A DNA stretch of 64,000 nucleotides from Argyresthia goedartella (lineage: Eukaryota; Arthropoda; Insecta; Lepidoptera; Argyresthiidae): contig OX463807.1 of NCBI GenBank assembly GCA_949825045.1, positions 35,856,749 to 35,920,748 of the forward strand, written 5' to 3'. The notes below the pieces were generated by a model. That model was not told the origin of the DNA and searched no databases. It saw nothing but the letters and a program-made list of their open reading frames with translations. Shown piece after piece: positions 36,201 through 51,200 of the stretch. The translations under genes and the position numbers were made by a program. Positions within the stretch are counted from its first letter, which is position 1. Each line of letters starts with the position of its first letter.

Positions 36201-39200
36201 GATAGAGTAATAACCAAATATGTTGTTATTAAACGATTTGCAGATAAAAACTTTCATCGGTATTTTTTCAATTGGGTTCTGAAAACTTGTTTTTTTGATA
36301 ATTTCAATTTTTCGTGCTCTACAAAGGTTTGAAAAAACTATGTCTGAAGTAGCAGATGCACAAACAAAGAATTAAGTTTTTTATTTGAATTATTTAAAAA
36401 CAATCCAAATATTGTTTAATTTCGCAGTTATTATTGTTAACTGATTAATTGCGAAAATCCGGGAATTGTCGCCAAAAACAATAAAGCATCTTAAAAAATA
36501 AACGTAAGACTTCGCCATACGCATATTGCTTTATGTCTTTGCATCGATCTACCAAACACATATACGTATACGGGATTAGACATTGTCCACTGCCTACGCT
36601 TTCATGGTAAATTTTCCTGGGTTTTTTGAATGAAATCTCTTTTTAGAGATAAGCTCGCCTTTGTACATAAGTTTCTATTAATGTAACTTTTTATATATGT
36701 GTGAAATAAATAATTATGGAATACAAATAAAGAAATTGGATAAACCTGCCGAGCTCTTTATACCGCAGTCTTAACCGTAAAAGTCTTTAATTGTTTTCGG
36801 GTAGTATTTAATCGCACATCAAAAATACTGTTTTGCACAGCTTAAAAAGGATCAGCAAAAACCCTTTTTATGTTTTAAATATGTTATGTGTACTCAAGTT
36901 TATATTTTAAGTATTTTTCGTTGTTCTTGCATGTTCAAACTAACACGAAGGATAAAGGGGGCTTCGCTTCGCTCTCCCCCTTTACCCTTCACCTAAGCTA
37001 CCGCAGCATTTTGCCCTGATATTTGCTGTGCAAATCAGTATTTTTGATGTGCAGTTTAATATTTCCCATTTTTTTCTAATGAAATTCAGTGGGAAATAAT
37101 GGGATTATTAATCAGGGCAGACGCGCGGGGCGTGGGGCGCGGGGCGTGGGGAACGTGCCCGGGAATATGCCCGTTACATCGGGAGCTTTCGTTAATATAT
37201 AAAAAACGCACCAAATGTAACAAAGTGTGCATTTTCTCGAATTTAACATTTCATAAAATTTTGAGTTTTTTTTAATGTAAGTATTTATGCTACTTTCCCC
37301 AAAATCCAACATCAGTTGCCCTGGCACAAAATCGGGCATATTCCCTCCTAGGGGAACTTCTCGGGAACGGCACATCAGTGATCCTATAGTAATTTTGTTT
37401 TTCCTGTTCAATGTAGGGAACCCTAAAAACACATCATCATCGACAGGTTCGATGTTTAGGGAAAACTTATAATCTGAATAACTGTTTTGTCTAGTACAAT
37501 AAAGAAATTACGAGAAACCGCACCGATGGTAGCTACTGAATGTTTCACTTCTCCACGGTAATGTAGGTTGGCCGCTCAGCAAATAATGCAAGTTGACGCC
37601 ATTCTGTTACACGCTTTAAGCTTCTTACCAAACACGTTCTGCTCCCGATGGCACGTCTCACGGCGTCCACGTTCACTGTATAGCTGTCTGGGTCTACCGG
37701 AATCGTCTTCACTGAGAGGCCGAGGTACTGCGCTGCCTGGGGAAACAAAACACTTATAATTATAATAATACCTTGGACACTATTACACACTTTGATCTAG
37801 CCCCAAACTAGGATTCCCTGTATCTTGGGTTCTAGACTACGATACACGTAGTTATATAGACAAATATTATACTTAGATAGATAAACAACCAAGACTAGGG
37901 TACAAACATCCGTTCTTATCAAACAAATATTTGCCCCCACCGGGACTACAACCCGGGACCCTTGGCTTCGTAGGAAGGGTCACTGCCGACTCGGCCATTA
38001 TGGATACGACTTTAAGAACTGGCTGCGGTACAGACTTGTACAGACATTCACTAGCTATAAACTCAACGTTCCCCCACTACGTCTATCTGTCCCATGAACC
38101 ACTTCACTTCTTACACCTGCACATAGAAAGGCAGCGTTCCGCGGGAGTTTCAGATTTGCGGCGTCCAGGTGCTGGAATGATATCCTTCCGCCAGTCCGTG
38201 AAGGGAAAAGTAGGTACACCTTTCAGCGCAAGCTAAGGGCATGGCTGCTTGATTAGCAGAGACTACCCTTCTGTTACCTTATGACCTTCCGACCGGACTC
38301 GTAGTCGTATAAATTTTTTATATGCCGTTTGTATATTGCCTGTGTGTTTTGTATTTATTTGGCTGTGCTTATGATTTATGCGATAACGATTCTGTATGCG
38401 GTTGGAATTATTTGTATGCGCCTCGATCGGTTTAATTTTATTTCCTCGCGGTAATTATGCTATCGCTATGCGTTTCCCAAAAGATAATTGAGCCCCAGAT
38501 AACCTGTAGGTATGAGAAATATCAATGTGTGAGTTTAGGTGGTATTTGGTTGATGTGGGACCGTACCTTATCAAAAGCCGAGTGTACAGTAGAGGGCACT
38601 ACCATCTGCGGATTAGTGATGCCCTTACTATACGCGAGGTCTCGGAACGCCTTGCACGCCATCATAATAGACTCTGTACCCCCTGTGGTTACCTGAAAAA
38701 AAAAAACAATGCGTCAGTTCCAAGACCACTTCCCATTTCAAAATCTTTTAATTTTAGTGCCATTCCGACAAATCCCCAATAGGGCAATGTTCATAATGAC
38801 AAGATCCCATTTTGACGACTTCACAATTAGACTATTTCACATATCGTCAGCTGTTCATCTGTAAGTCAAGAGCGAGCAACCTCTTTATTTAACCAACCTT
38901 CTTTCCAAAGGCTGTGGGGCCAAGAGTTACGAGGTTAAACAAAAGAAAAGCCGACAATATGGGATGTGTACAAGATCGGTTTCCCACCGGGGTGGCAGAG
39001 GCACATATGTGCCCACACGGGGTGGCATTGGCATATATGTGCCCACCTAGTACGTACGTGCAATACTCTGGTAATATAGTCGTGGATATATTTTGTATTG
39101 GTTTGAGTCAGGGCCATAACCTGGACGAGCTCCAGTATCTGATGAACAAGTTCCCAAAAGCGTGCGCGATTTTCTCAATTTCATGATTCTAGGTCAACAG

Positions 39201-42200
39201 GAAGTAAATACATATGAAATTGACTCATCAGGAAAGTGCCGTATCACAGACGACCTCTGTGGCGCTGCGCTTGTGGCTCTGCCTTTCATGCGAAAGGTCC
39301 CGGGTTCAATCCCCGGCTGGGGATAAAGACAAAAAAATCCCCAGGTCCTGGATGTTTATGTGTGTTGGCGTCGCTGCTCCTGGTTCCCACGACCCATGGT
39401 ATCCTAGTGTGGGGACAGAAGCAATGTATGTGGCTGTATGTAAATGTTTATGTTTGTTTTTGTTTTATTCAACGCCTTTCACCCAAATCGTTTCAGTACC
39501 CAACTCACCGTCCCACAAGCGTCCTCGTCTCCCCTAAACAAGTTCACAGACATGCGCACGATCTCGGCCTCCATCTTGTTGATGCCGGGGAACACATCAG
39601 CATGCAGCGGGTTCGTGTAGGCCGTCAGCGAGTAGGCTGCGCAGGCGACTCGCGAGATCTCGCTGTCGAGGTGGTAGACTGCGCCGGACACGTGGCCGTT
39701 CTTCCAGTCCACTGTGCCTGTTACCATAAACGATGGTAAAAATACTGCCACAAACACTGCACCGAATGAATAAAGAAATGTATATCCATTTACTTGTAAT
39801 ATTTAGAGGGAAATAATCATTATATAGATGTGAGCGAGCGTCAATAATTAAGGTGCTACGACAAAAAAATGGGGTATTTTTCTAATCCATTTACTCCACC
39901 ATGAAGTCATCTCCAGATTTTATTTTTAGGTTAACGTTTATTGAGTATTTGATTAAGATTTTCACTAAAGGAAAACGCGATTGGATGAAATTTTATGGAT
40001 AGAATTTAATTACGAAAACACCTCTAAATTGTTTTATTTTTTCCTGTAATTCTGAAACCCTAACTAATTTCATTGTGGAACTGCGTTCAAAATGTAGATA
40101 TTATGTATTCGCAAGATCTCCTTAAAAAACTTTTTAACAAAATAGGGTAGTTTATTTAAAAAAAAAAAACTGTCGTTTAGCGCTACGTTTTTTAATTTTT
40201 TCCCGATTCCGTCCCTCTCACACTGCGGGTCTTTCCGCTTGGAGTAACGGGGACCTTTGCACGGGCGAAGTATCGCCTTAAACATTTCCTTCCAATGATA
40301 GTTGATACTCTTATCATCAATAATACGAAAGCGAGTCAACACTATTCTCTGAATACGTTTGATAACTCCATATACTTTGCTCTCCAGTTACTATGATCAC
40401 ATAAGCACTACTCTGCTCTGAAAATATGTTGTATTTAATTCGATATGCGGTAGGTAAACACAATTTCCCATCCTAGGGAGGTAAGTAAATTTGAAACGAG
40501 GCCTCATATTTGAGGCAAAGCCCTGCAGTACTCTTAACAGTGACACACTAAATTGCTTTTCTGCTTAAAACGATCGCACTGGCGAGCAAGCAACTCGCAT
40601 GAAAAAAAGAAATAAGAAAATTTTCGCCACACAAATCTAGTTGAAAACGTTGTTGGAAATATATTTTTGACGAAAAATTGTTGTAAAACTGGAAAGTGAG
40701 TCCATCTAGCGCATTTTTAGAATAGACAATGTCTAACAAAAAATATACGTTTATTGTTCATAATCTTACATCATAATTATTGAGATGGCCCTAATTCCCA
40801 AACTAGGGTGACCTGTGTGTCAGGAGCTAGATGCCTAACGGAATATAGTCTTACCGCCTTATTCATAAACGTCTAATTAACCTATTTTAACTATAATGCC
40901 GTTATAATTAGTTTGTCTTTGTCTGTCACTTTGAAGTTTGTGTTTGTGAGAAAAGGACAAAGCACTTTTAGCTATCATAGGTTTGATAAGTTTTATGAAT
41001 GAGGAGCTTAATGTTTATAGCTATATAGGACATTTAAATGTACTTAAATAATTAATTATTAACAATTACCATTAATCGGCAATAAGACAAAAGGGAGGAT
41101 ATATTAAACATCTGTTTTTGTTATAGACAGGCAGTTTTAATAACACTCCTCACTGGAGAACATACTGTATATTTGATTACAGAATATTCTCTAATGTTTT
41201 ATAATCGCTATGAAAACTTCTTGGTAAAAAATCTTTTGTTATCTGAATATTGATACATTATGACTATATCAATATTTCGACATATCATGACATTCAAATA
41301 ACGAACGACGCCGCCCGCCCGCCTGCACCTAGTTTGTCTGTGAAGTTGGTACTACTGAACAAGCTAAACAAGTGCAGTGCAATGATCAATGCCACAATGC
41401 CAGTCGAACATGCGGTTCCTGAACACATCAAAGAGAGCTTATGATATGTGTGTAGATAAATTAGTGTATGTAACTATATAGGGTATACGGTAGATCGATG
41501 CAAAGACTTAAACCAAAGTACAGACCATCTAGAACCATTTGACACAAACATACATATGGCGAAGTCTTACCGTTAAAATTTAATGATGATTTAGTGTTTT
41601 TGATGAAAATTTCCAGATTTTCACAGTTAAGTGATTATCATTGCAAAACTATATATTGGATTATTTTACAATTGATTCTAATAAATCACTTAATAAGAAT
41701 TCTAATAAATCTTCATTTGTGCATCTGCTACGTTAGACATAGTTTTTATAGACCATTGAAGAGCACGGCAAATTTCAAGCATCAATAAAATAATTTTTCG
41801 TCCCTATTTTACCAAAATCAAGTGAAAGCTTTTTATGTGCACTTCTTTATAAAACATTCTTAGTTAATGATCTTTCATTAAAGGTATTATTGACGTAGAT
41901 ACCTCGCACATTCTTGAAGTTATGACCTACTTCCAGTTTGAGGGAGATAAATTTACTTTTTAGACAGTCTTTTTAATTAATTAAATTTATGCTATTCATG
42001 CTTGAAATCCTTGGTTCCTCTCACAGACAAGAGCCCTTCTTCGGACTTCTGTGGTCGTGATTTTGAGCATCATTTCATCTTTCATGGTGTCGAAAGCCAT
42101 TCTTATTTTTGGCAGATACAGTCCTACCGACGAAGAAAACATCTTAGCGGCATTTCAAGCGGATGCTACCACCAGCATAAGAGTGGTTGCTCGAGATCTT

Positions 42201-45200
42201 GACATTTCTAGATAGAAGGTATGGCAAACCATGCACGATAACAACAAGTATCCATTTCACGGGACAAGGTCTGGAAGAGCAAGATCCGCATCGAAGAATG
42301 CAATTCTGCCGATTTTTTAAATCAATATTGTGGACTGACGAGAGCAAATTCTCAAGGGTATCACGAACTTCCATAATAGGCATAAATGGGCTGACAAGCA
42401 TAACAATCCACATTAGAAAAAGGAGGTGTCATTCCAAAGGAAACTCTCAGTCAATGTGTGGGCCGGAGTGATAGACAGGACGTTGATTGGGCCACACTTC
42501 TTATCAGATACCTTAAACGGCCAAAACTACTTGGGTTTTGTCCAGAATGACCTCCGGGTTTTGGTGGAAGAGTCTGGAGCTCCGATGGATCGGAACTATA
42601 TTCCAACAAGACGGCTGTCGTCCAGCACATTGGACTATTGAAGACAGAAGCTATCTTGACGACTGTTTTCCCAATTGCTGGATCGGCAGAGACGGGCCTA
42701 TTCCTTGGCCTGCTCGTTCACCAGACCTGACCCCAATGGAGTATTTTGTGTGGGGCAGAGCCAAAGAATTGGTCTATTCCAACGTAGCCATCAACACAAA
42801 AGAAGAGTTGATTTAATAAATAAGAGTGGCTTTCGACACCATGAAAGATGAAATGATGCTCAAGGATGCACGACTACAGCAGGCTGAAAACGGGCTCGAG
42901 TCTGTGTGAGGAACCAAAGATCTCATTTCGAGCATGAATAGCATTAATTTAATTAATTAAAAAGAATGTCTAAAAAGTCTATTTTTCACCCTCCAACTAG
43001 TTAGTAGGTCATAACTTCAAGAATGTGTGAGGTATCTTCAATAATACCTTAAATGAAAGATCATTAACTACTGAATGTTTAAACACTTTACTGCATACTA
43101 ACCCATATATGGTTTCATAGGTTTTGAACTTTATTACCAAGCAATAAGGTTGAAAATCGTGATCCATTTCGGGCCAGGCCATGCATGAAGGGGTTAATAA
43201 AGATTTGCACATAAAAAGCTTTCACTTGTTTTTGTTAAATTAGGTCCGAAAAACTTATTTTATTGATGATTTTAATTTGCCGTGCTCTTCAATGGTCTGT
43301 ACAAACCAAGTCTGACGAAGCAGGTGCACCAATCAAGATTTATTAGAATTCTTATTAAGTTATTTATTAGAATCAATTGTAAAATAATCCAATTATTGTT
43401 TAGTTTCGCAATGATAATCACTTAACTGTAAAAATCTGGAATTTTTCTTCAAGAACAATAAATCATCAATATAACGTTAACGGTAAGACTTCGCCGTATG
43501 TATGTTTGGCTCAAATGGTTCTAAATGGTCTGTACTAGCTTCGGTTTAAGTCATTGTATCGATCTACCGGACACCCTGTACATAATTAGGTATCAGTCAC
43601 ATAAACTACTATTGTCAAATACCTTTAACATATTAAGCAGTTTTTTGTATGCATGCATACAAAAAACATGTTGCTGTAGATAGAAACATTATTTAGAGAA
43701 GTGACGTTTGAAGCTCTCAGTTTCTTTCGTATATTGATCAATCAGGGTATAAAGTTGACCGTCGTCATCGCGTCTATATAGGGCCAAAGTTCTCGAGCGG
43801 GAGACGTCGCCGTATTTCTCATACATTCTGCTTCCCTGACTGTGGAACTATTATCGTGTTTAGTTCAGATACCATTAAAACTTAAAAAGCACCCACAGGC
43901 ATGCTGATAAACTCTGCTACCACTCACCCAAGCTGAGATGGTCCCTGACCTCCTCATCCACCAGCTCCGCGGTCAGCCCATGCGCCGGCAGTTCTCTCCT
44001 AACGGTCACTCCACTGAGCCGCTTCGCCACATCCTTGCGAAAGTCTCGGTTGATCTCCGCCATTTTCTCTTCGATCTTTCTCCGAACGAGCGGCACTTGG
44101 CGGAGCCAGCGGAAGAACTCTTTGCGGAGTCGCGTGGTCGGGCCTGTGATTAGAACATGGTTTCTTATTATCATTTATACATCTATTTACAGCTGAGAAC
44201 AAGTTTAAAAAGGTTAGATTTTTTAAATGAATTTGTAGTTACTTTTGACCCTTAGGAATTTTAACAACTGTCACTTCATACGTTTGTTTATGCCAAATTT
44301 CAGACCAATATCTGTTCTTCCAGCACTAAGTAAAATATTTGAAAAGATTATATTCAATCAAATGCTCTCACACGTCAACCGTACAAAACAACTCCACGCC
44401 AAACAATACGGTTTCACTAGGGGCGGTTTCTGCGTGAGAGGCCGCACAGGATGCTATCGGAGTTTTATGCAATCTGTCGAAGTGAATCTGATTTGTGTGG
44501 ATTATAATACTCTATTAATGAAATTAAATCATTACGGACTTAAAATATAGCGTTGGATCTTTCAAAAGGCAGAAGTCTAAGCAAGAGGGCGTACCCAGGA
44601 TTTCAGCTAGGGGGGGGCAGCTCACACCTGTTTCGAGAAGATGGTCGGTCAGGTACATTGAAAGAAAAAACGTTGACGTTTATTTTATCTTCTAGGGGGG
44701 GGGGGGGGGGGCGGTAGCCCCCCCACCCCCCGCCCCTACCTGGGTACGCCCATGAGTCTAAGGCGTTAAATCTGATGGATCGGGTGTAAAATTGGCGTTC
44801 TACAAGGTTCCGTATTATGCCCTTTCTTATTTCTGGTATATATATTACCGATCCGCCTTTCATTTGAAAGACAAAAAGAAGAGTTTGATGATGTTGATGG
44901 AGTATTGTCTTTAACCTTGAATTGGTTCACAGTTAATAATTTATTGTTAAACGCTAAAACCAAGTGTATCAAATTCTCACTCCCAAATGTCAGGCAAGTT
45001 GAGACCTATTTAGTGTTAGACAGCAGCACGTTAGAATTAGTAAATGATACGAATTTTCTTGGAATAACCAGCAAATTGCAGTTGGGACCCCACATAGATA
45101 AAGTTGCTGGTAAATTAAGTTCTGCGGCTTACGATGTTAGTTACATTTTCCAAACTTAACGATAGCTGTAATGTTAACATAAGAAATAATCACAGACTAT

Positions 45201-48200
45201 GTGCACGCCGGTTTAGACTCACGAAGGTTAGCAATTCTTTCAATGGTCAGTGCATTCTCTACTATAATAATAAGATACCTCTGGAGATTTTTAAATTGAT
45301 ATTTGAGCAATTTTAAAAGCATGTTAAAGCGACTTAGTCGAAAAAGGGACATTACATTGTTCGAGATTAGTTAAATGACGGAATGTATAGGGTTAATCTA
45401 GCTGAACATAGACCTTGCTGTTAATAATTTTATAATTATTTATTCCTGCTTATTAATCATAATAATGAAAAAAAATATATTTGTATCAGTTAAGCACAAC
45501 CCAATTTTAAAAGAGATCTAAAAATCAATCTGTGGGAGTTTCTACGCCCTTCTCTCCCACAGTGGTCCAATGTAGAGAAGAGGCAAAAAATGACGTTTTC
45601 TAAGTATATGAAAAATATACAGTAATAAAGAACTTAGAATTTTGACTTTTAGATTCAAAGATTGTTTCATGATATTATTATCAGTGTTATCAGAAATGCT
45701 ATTTGAGACCATTTATAACAAATAATAAAATTATCAGATTTTAGTGTTTAAAAAGAAGTTAATTAACGTTTCCCTTTATTCAGTAATACATTAATAAGTA
45801 TTAATAGTTGTTAGTTCCTGCAAGGAACATAGGAACTCAATAGTATAAATAGTAACGAACGAAGGGTTCCGTACCACCGTTCAATGGAAGCGATGGTGTG
45901 GAGTGAATAGTTTGGATTTTACACAGCAAAATATTGTTTACAAAGTTATTGGTGCGGTTACCTTCACACTCTATGTAGGTAACCAGGTGCATCCATAAGT
46001 TTGTATGTGGTATTGAAAGAATTGTTGTATGGGAGCCCCCTTAAATATTTCTTTTATCCTGTTTTTTAGTATTTGTTGTTATAGCGGCAACATAAATATA
46101 CATCATCTGTGAAAATTTCAACTGTCTAACTATCACGGTTCGTGAGATACAGCCTGGTGACAGACGGACGGACGGACAGCGGAGTCTTAGTAATAGGGTC
46201 CCGTTTGGAACCCTTCGGGTACGGAACCCTAAAAAACGAAGGGTTCCGTACCATTATCTATACAAAAAGGCAAAAAAATCACGTTTGTTGTATGGGAGCC
46301 CCCCTTAAATATTTATTTTATTTTAGGTAATTTAATTATTTATTTTTAAAGTGAATAACATAACCCAAAATTGTTTGAATATTTCAAGCGCCTACCTGTT
46401 GCCGTTATCAATATCGAGCAAAAACGAGCAAAAAATCACGTTTGTTGTGTGGGAGCCCCCCTTTAATATTTTTTGGAATTTGATTATTTATTTTTAAAGT
46501 GAATATACAACTAAATATTCTGTGAGTATTTCAAGCCGTTGCCGTTATCAATACCTGTTGCCGTTATCAATATCGAGCAAAAACGAGTAAAAAAATCACG
46601 TGTGTTGTATGGGAGCCCCCTTATATATTTATTTTATTCTGTTTTTTAGTATTTGTTGTTATAGAGTGGCAACAGAAATACATCATCTGTAAAAATTTCA
46701 GCTCTCTACCTATTTTGAGTGATCCGGTAGAGCCCGATGACAGACGGACAGACGGATGGACAGCGGAGGCTTAATAATAGGGACCCGTTTGGCACCCTTC
46801 GGGTACGGAACCCTAAAAAGGGTGCTTATTTCTGGCATGTCGAATTGACAATGATACTGGTCACTTTGACATTGACGTACCTATATTTGGTAACTTTTAA
46901 TAAACTTTTTGGATCTCCTTTTTGAAAATCCGTGGTTGACGGCCGTTTGAGGGACCTACTGCAGAAATATTGTCATAATAAGAATTCTCATGTCTTCTTA
47001 CCAAAAAACACTCACGCACACTCACACTCACACTCACAAACACACAAACACACACAAATACACACACGTTTTCATAATCTTAACATTACAGTGTATTCTT
47101 TGAATTATAAGATATTTTTAAAGCGAAACAAACATTAGGTTTATTTTAAATAACTTAATTACTACTGCCTAGTAACGAAAGAGCGATACCTTCCAGCTCA
47201 GATATTTAAATACTTAAAAGGAGGTCTCATCAAATTGTTTGTTAAGTTAAATTTACTTAAAGACATTTTTTATTTCATGTGTTTTTTTCTGTACAATGCG
47301 TAATCATAGAACTATCATCTGCAAATAATAAAGTCAAAGTCAAGGTCAAAGTTCTTTATTACTGTAGATATTTATATATACTTAGCAAACGTCATTTTTT
47401 GTCTCTTCTCTACCACTTGGACCACTGTGGGAGAAGCAGGGCGTAGAAACTCCCACAGATTGATTTCTAGATCTCTTTTAAAAATTGGTTGTGCTAAACT
47501 TATACAAATACACAGTCAGGTCATAAGTTCTGTCACACGATAAAAACTTTTGAATTTAGAACGCTGGCCACAAAAAAGTTTATTGAATTCGAATTTCGAA
47601 TTTTTCATGAAAATAAAAATGTGTACTTTTTAGAATTTTCCTCATTTTTAAATATGGAGTGGCACTTAAAGAAGACCGTGTCGCAGTTATTGCGTTGCAT
47701 CGTTGCGGTTACGCGCCAATTCAGATTTTCGACTTACTGAAAAATTTGAATATAACCAAAAGATTCGTTTATCGTACCATAAAACGATACAATGAAGACT
47801 CTCGTGTAGATGACAGCTCAAGAAGTGGTCGCCCTCGCTCTGTTAGGACTCCAGCAGTGATAAAAGCTGTGAAGGCGCGAATTCAAAGAAATCCCATACG
47901 TAAGCAGAAACTGTTGGCCCTTCAGATGGGGTTAAGCAGGACCACGGTGAAAAGGGTGTTAAATGAAGACTTAGGGCTTAGGGTCATTTTCCATCCTCGC
48001 TCATGGTTTGGTTGGGAGTCTCTTATTGGGGCTTAACTGAGGTACATTTTTGTGAGAAAGGCGTAAAAACGAATGCAGTTGTGTATCAAAATACAGTCCT
48101 CAAGAACCTTGTGGAACCTGTTTCTCATACCATGTTTAATAACAGGCACTGGGTATTCCAACAAGATTCTGCGCCAGCTCATAGAGCGAAAAGCACACCA

Positions 48201-51200
48201 GACTGGCTGGCGGCGCGTGAAATCTACTTCATCCGGCACGAAGACTGGCCCTCTTCCAGTCCAGATTTGAGACCGTTAGATTACAAGATATGGCAACACT
48301 TGGAGGAAAAGGCCTGCTCAAAGCCTCATCCTGTTTTGGAGTCACTCAAGGCATCCTTGATTAAGGTAGCCGCCGATATTGACATGGACCTCGTTCGTGC
48401 TGCGATAGACGACTGGCTGCGCAGAATAAAGGCCTGTATTCAAAATCGCGGGGGTCATTTTGAATAAACTTTATTACCATAAGAATCTATGTTTTATTAA
48501 GTTCATTTTGCTATATAAATGTTTACATAAATAATAAACATGTATAAATTATTTCATATTGCACATGTGACAGAACTTATGACCTGACTATGTATAACAA
48601 TATTAAATATTATGATTATTAAGCAGGAATATTGCTGTGATTATTTCTTAGGTAAACATTACAGCCTATCGCTAAGTTTGGAAAATGTTGTAAGAATCTT
48701 GCGTACATACAATATATTTTCGAAAATAAATTGACCTGCTACAGTTAGTTTGTCAATTTCTTTAAAAAGCTCTTCTAAGGAGTCTGTGCGTTTTAAATTA
48801 TAAAAATTGCTCGAAAAGCTCTTTTCTGTAAAATAAAAAAAAGGTTTGAATATAGCGTATATTCAAACCTTTTTTTTATTTTATTTATTTATTTGCTTTC
48901 CCCCACAAAAAGATACCATAGGCATGACACTATGAAAGTAACTAAAATATACTAGCCTAGATGTAGCCACATCCGTCTTTTGTCTGATGTTTCTAAAAGC
49001 GTAAGCCGCAGAACCTAATTTGCCTGCTAATTTATCTGTGTGGGGTCCCCACTACAATTTGCTATCAATGGTTATTCCAAGAAACATTGTATCATTTACT
49101 AATTCTAACGTGTTGCTGACTAACACTACACTAGTCTCAACTTGCCTCACATTTGTTAGTGAGAATTTGATACACTTTGTTTTACAAGCGTTCAATAAAT
49201 TATTAACTGTGATTCAATTCAAGGTTAAAGACAATACACCATTAACATCATCAAAATCTTCTTTTTGTCTTTAAATTTTGAAGACCATTGAAGTATCATC
49301 AGCAAACAACACTATGCCAGTCAATTTCTCCACCATGGAAGGCAGATCGTAAATATATACCAGGAATAAGAAAGGGCCTAATACGGAACCTTGTGGAACG
49401 CCAATTTTTACACCCGATCCATCAAATTTAATAACGTTGACTTCTATCTTTTGAATTCTATTGCTTAGGTATGATCTTAGAAGATACAACGCTTTATTTC
49501 TAACTCGGTAATGATTTAATTTCATTAATAGCGTATTATTATCAACACAATCAAATGTCTTCGACCGATCGCAAAACACTCCGATAGCATCCTGTGCGGC
49601 CTCCCATGCAGAATAAATATGAGATATAACCTGCATCCGTTGTCAAATTACCCCTAGTGAAACCGTATTGCTTGGCGTGCAGTTGTTTTGTACATTTGAT
49701 TGAGTATAATCTTTTCAAAATATTTTACTTAGTATTAAGAATATAGAAGAACAGATATTGGTCTGAAATTTGAAGGGATCACCCTTATCCCCCGACTTGA
49801 ACAGAGGTATCCGTTTACTGTGTTTCATGAGGTCTGGCAAAGCTCCATCGTCAAAACATTTATTGAATATATAAGCTAAGTGTAACTATAATTACTGAAC
49901 CAATGACTTAGACTGATATACCCAACAGGTCTTCAGTATTTTTTAAGTTTATAAGTAATCTAAACGTTTTGACAATGTCCTGGGTATATACATTACTGAC
50001 GCTAGTGTTGTTTTTTAATAAAATATCTGCTTCAAATGGACATGAATTCAGACGATCTGTTGTGAGTAAGGTTATATTGTTGAAGAATGTTTCGAAAGCT
50101 CGATGCGAGCGATGGATTTAACAACATCATCCTACCTATATTTAGGCAGAAATCACTGTCCCTTGGTATAACTTTGCCAGTTTTATTATTTGCCAAATTG
50201 TTTTCATTCTATTATTTGAATTTTGTATTTTTCTATTATTGTATTTTCTATTATTATATATTACTATCTAAAGTTTTTGCAGTTCTACAAAACAACCTGA
50301 AAGTTTATTAATATTTGTTAACATAGTTATGAAATTTTCGATCAAATTTATACATTTTTTGCTCATAAAGGACATACAAGATAACTCTACTTTTACGAAT
50401 TCCAAACGTTGCCCAGTCAGTCAATTGAGATTTACCGTATTAGTCACTGACTTTCTTTAATTTGAAAACTTTATTGAATTCTGTTTGAATAATGTTGAAG
50501 AAGTCTGAGTAGACTTTGTTTGGGTTCTGTTCATTAAAATCCGGTACTGGCAAATGTATATCTAAGTTTTTCGTATATGTCTCTAGTCTATGGGATGTAA
50601 TAGGCCTATAAACTGATGGATCAGTCTTATCCTTACTAGTAATTGGGAATTAAACTGTTTGACCACTGTGATCGGATGGTAAGTCGTTAATAACAATTTT
50701 ACTTGTTAATGCACAGTCACAAAAAAACATTATCTAAGCAAGTTTGGCTGGTAAGTGTAAATCTAGTCGGCTCTAGAAATACATGACATAAATTAAATGA
50801 TTCGAATAAAGTTATTAATCGTTGTTTCATTATTGTTCCTACAAGCAAATCTTCATTAAGATCGCCACAAATAATTAACTTTTTGCTGTTATTACATAGT
50901 TTAGTGAGTGCTTCCTCCATAATTTTCTCAAATATTTCGAAATTGCCATGGCCTTTTTCATCCTTCGGTGGCCTGTAGACACAAACAATAATATGGCTAA
51001 AAAAAGTAAAAATCTAAACAAGGTTGTTACCACAAAAATAATATTGATTGAAAGAATTAAAATTATAGTTTCCTCATTGGGTGAGCTACTGACATAGGGA
51101 GATCATTGATGTAAATGAGGAATAGTAATGGTCGCAATACGCTACCATCCATACCATACGCGCCATCGGGCAGGTAGTCTGCCCACTGGCCTTGTTACTC

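Noticed and set aside
40070..40342. Minus-strand ORF with coding-like Lys/Arg-rich stretch
   Set aside because: No recognised family, no splice partners, and it lies in a Sply intron; could be a decayed repeat.
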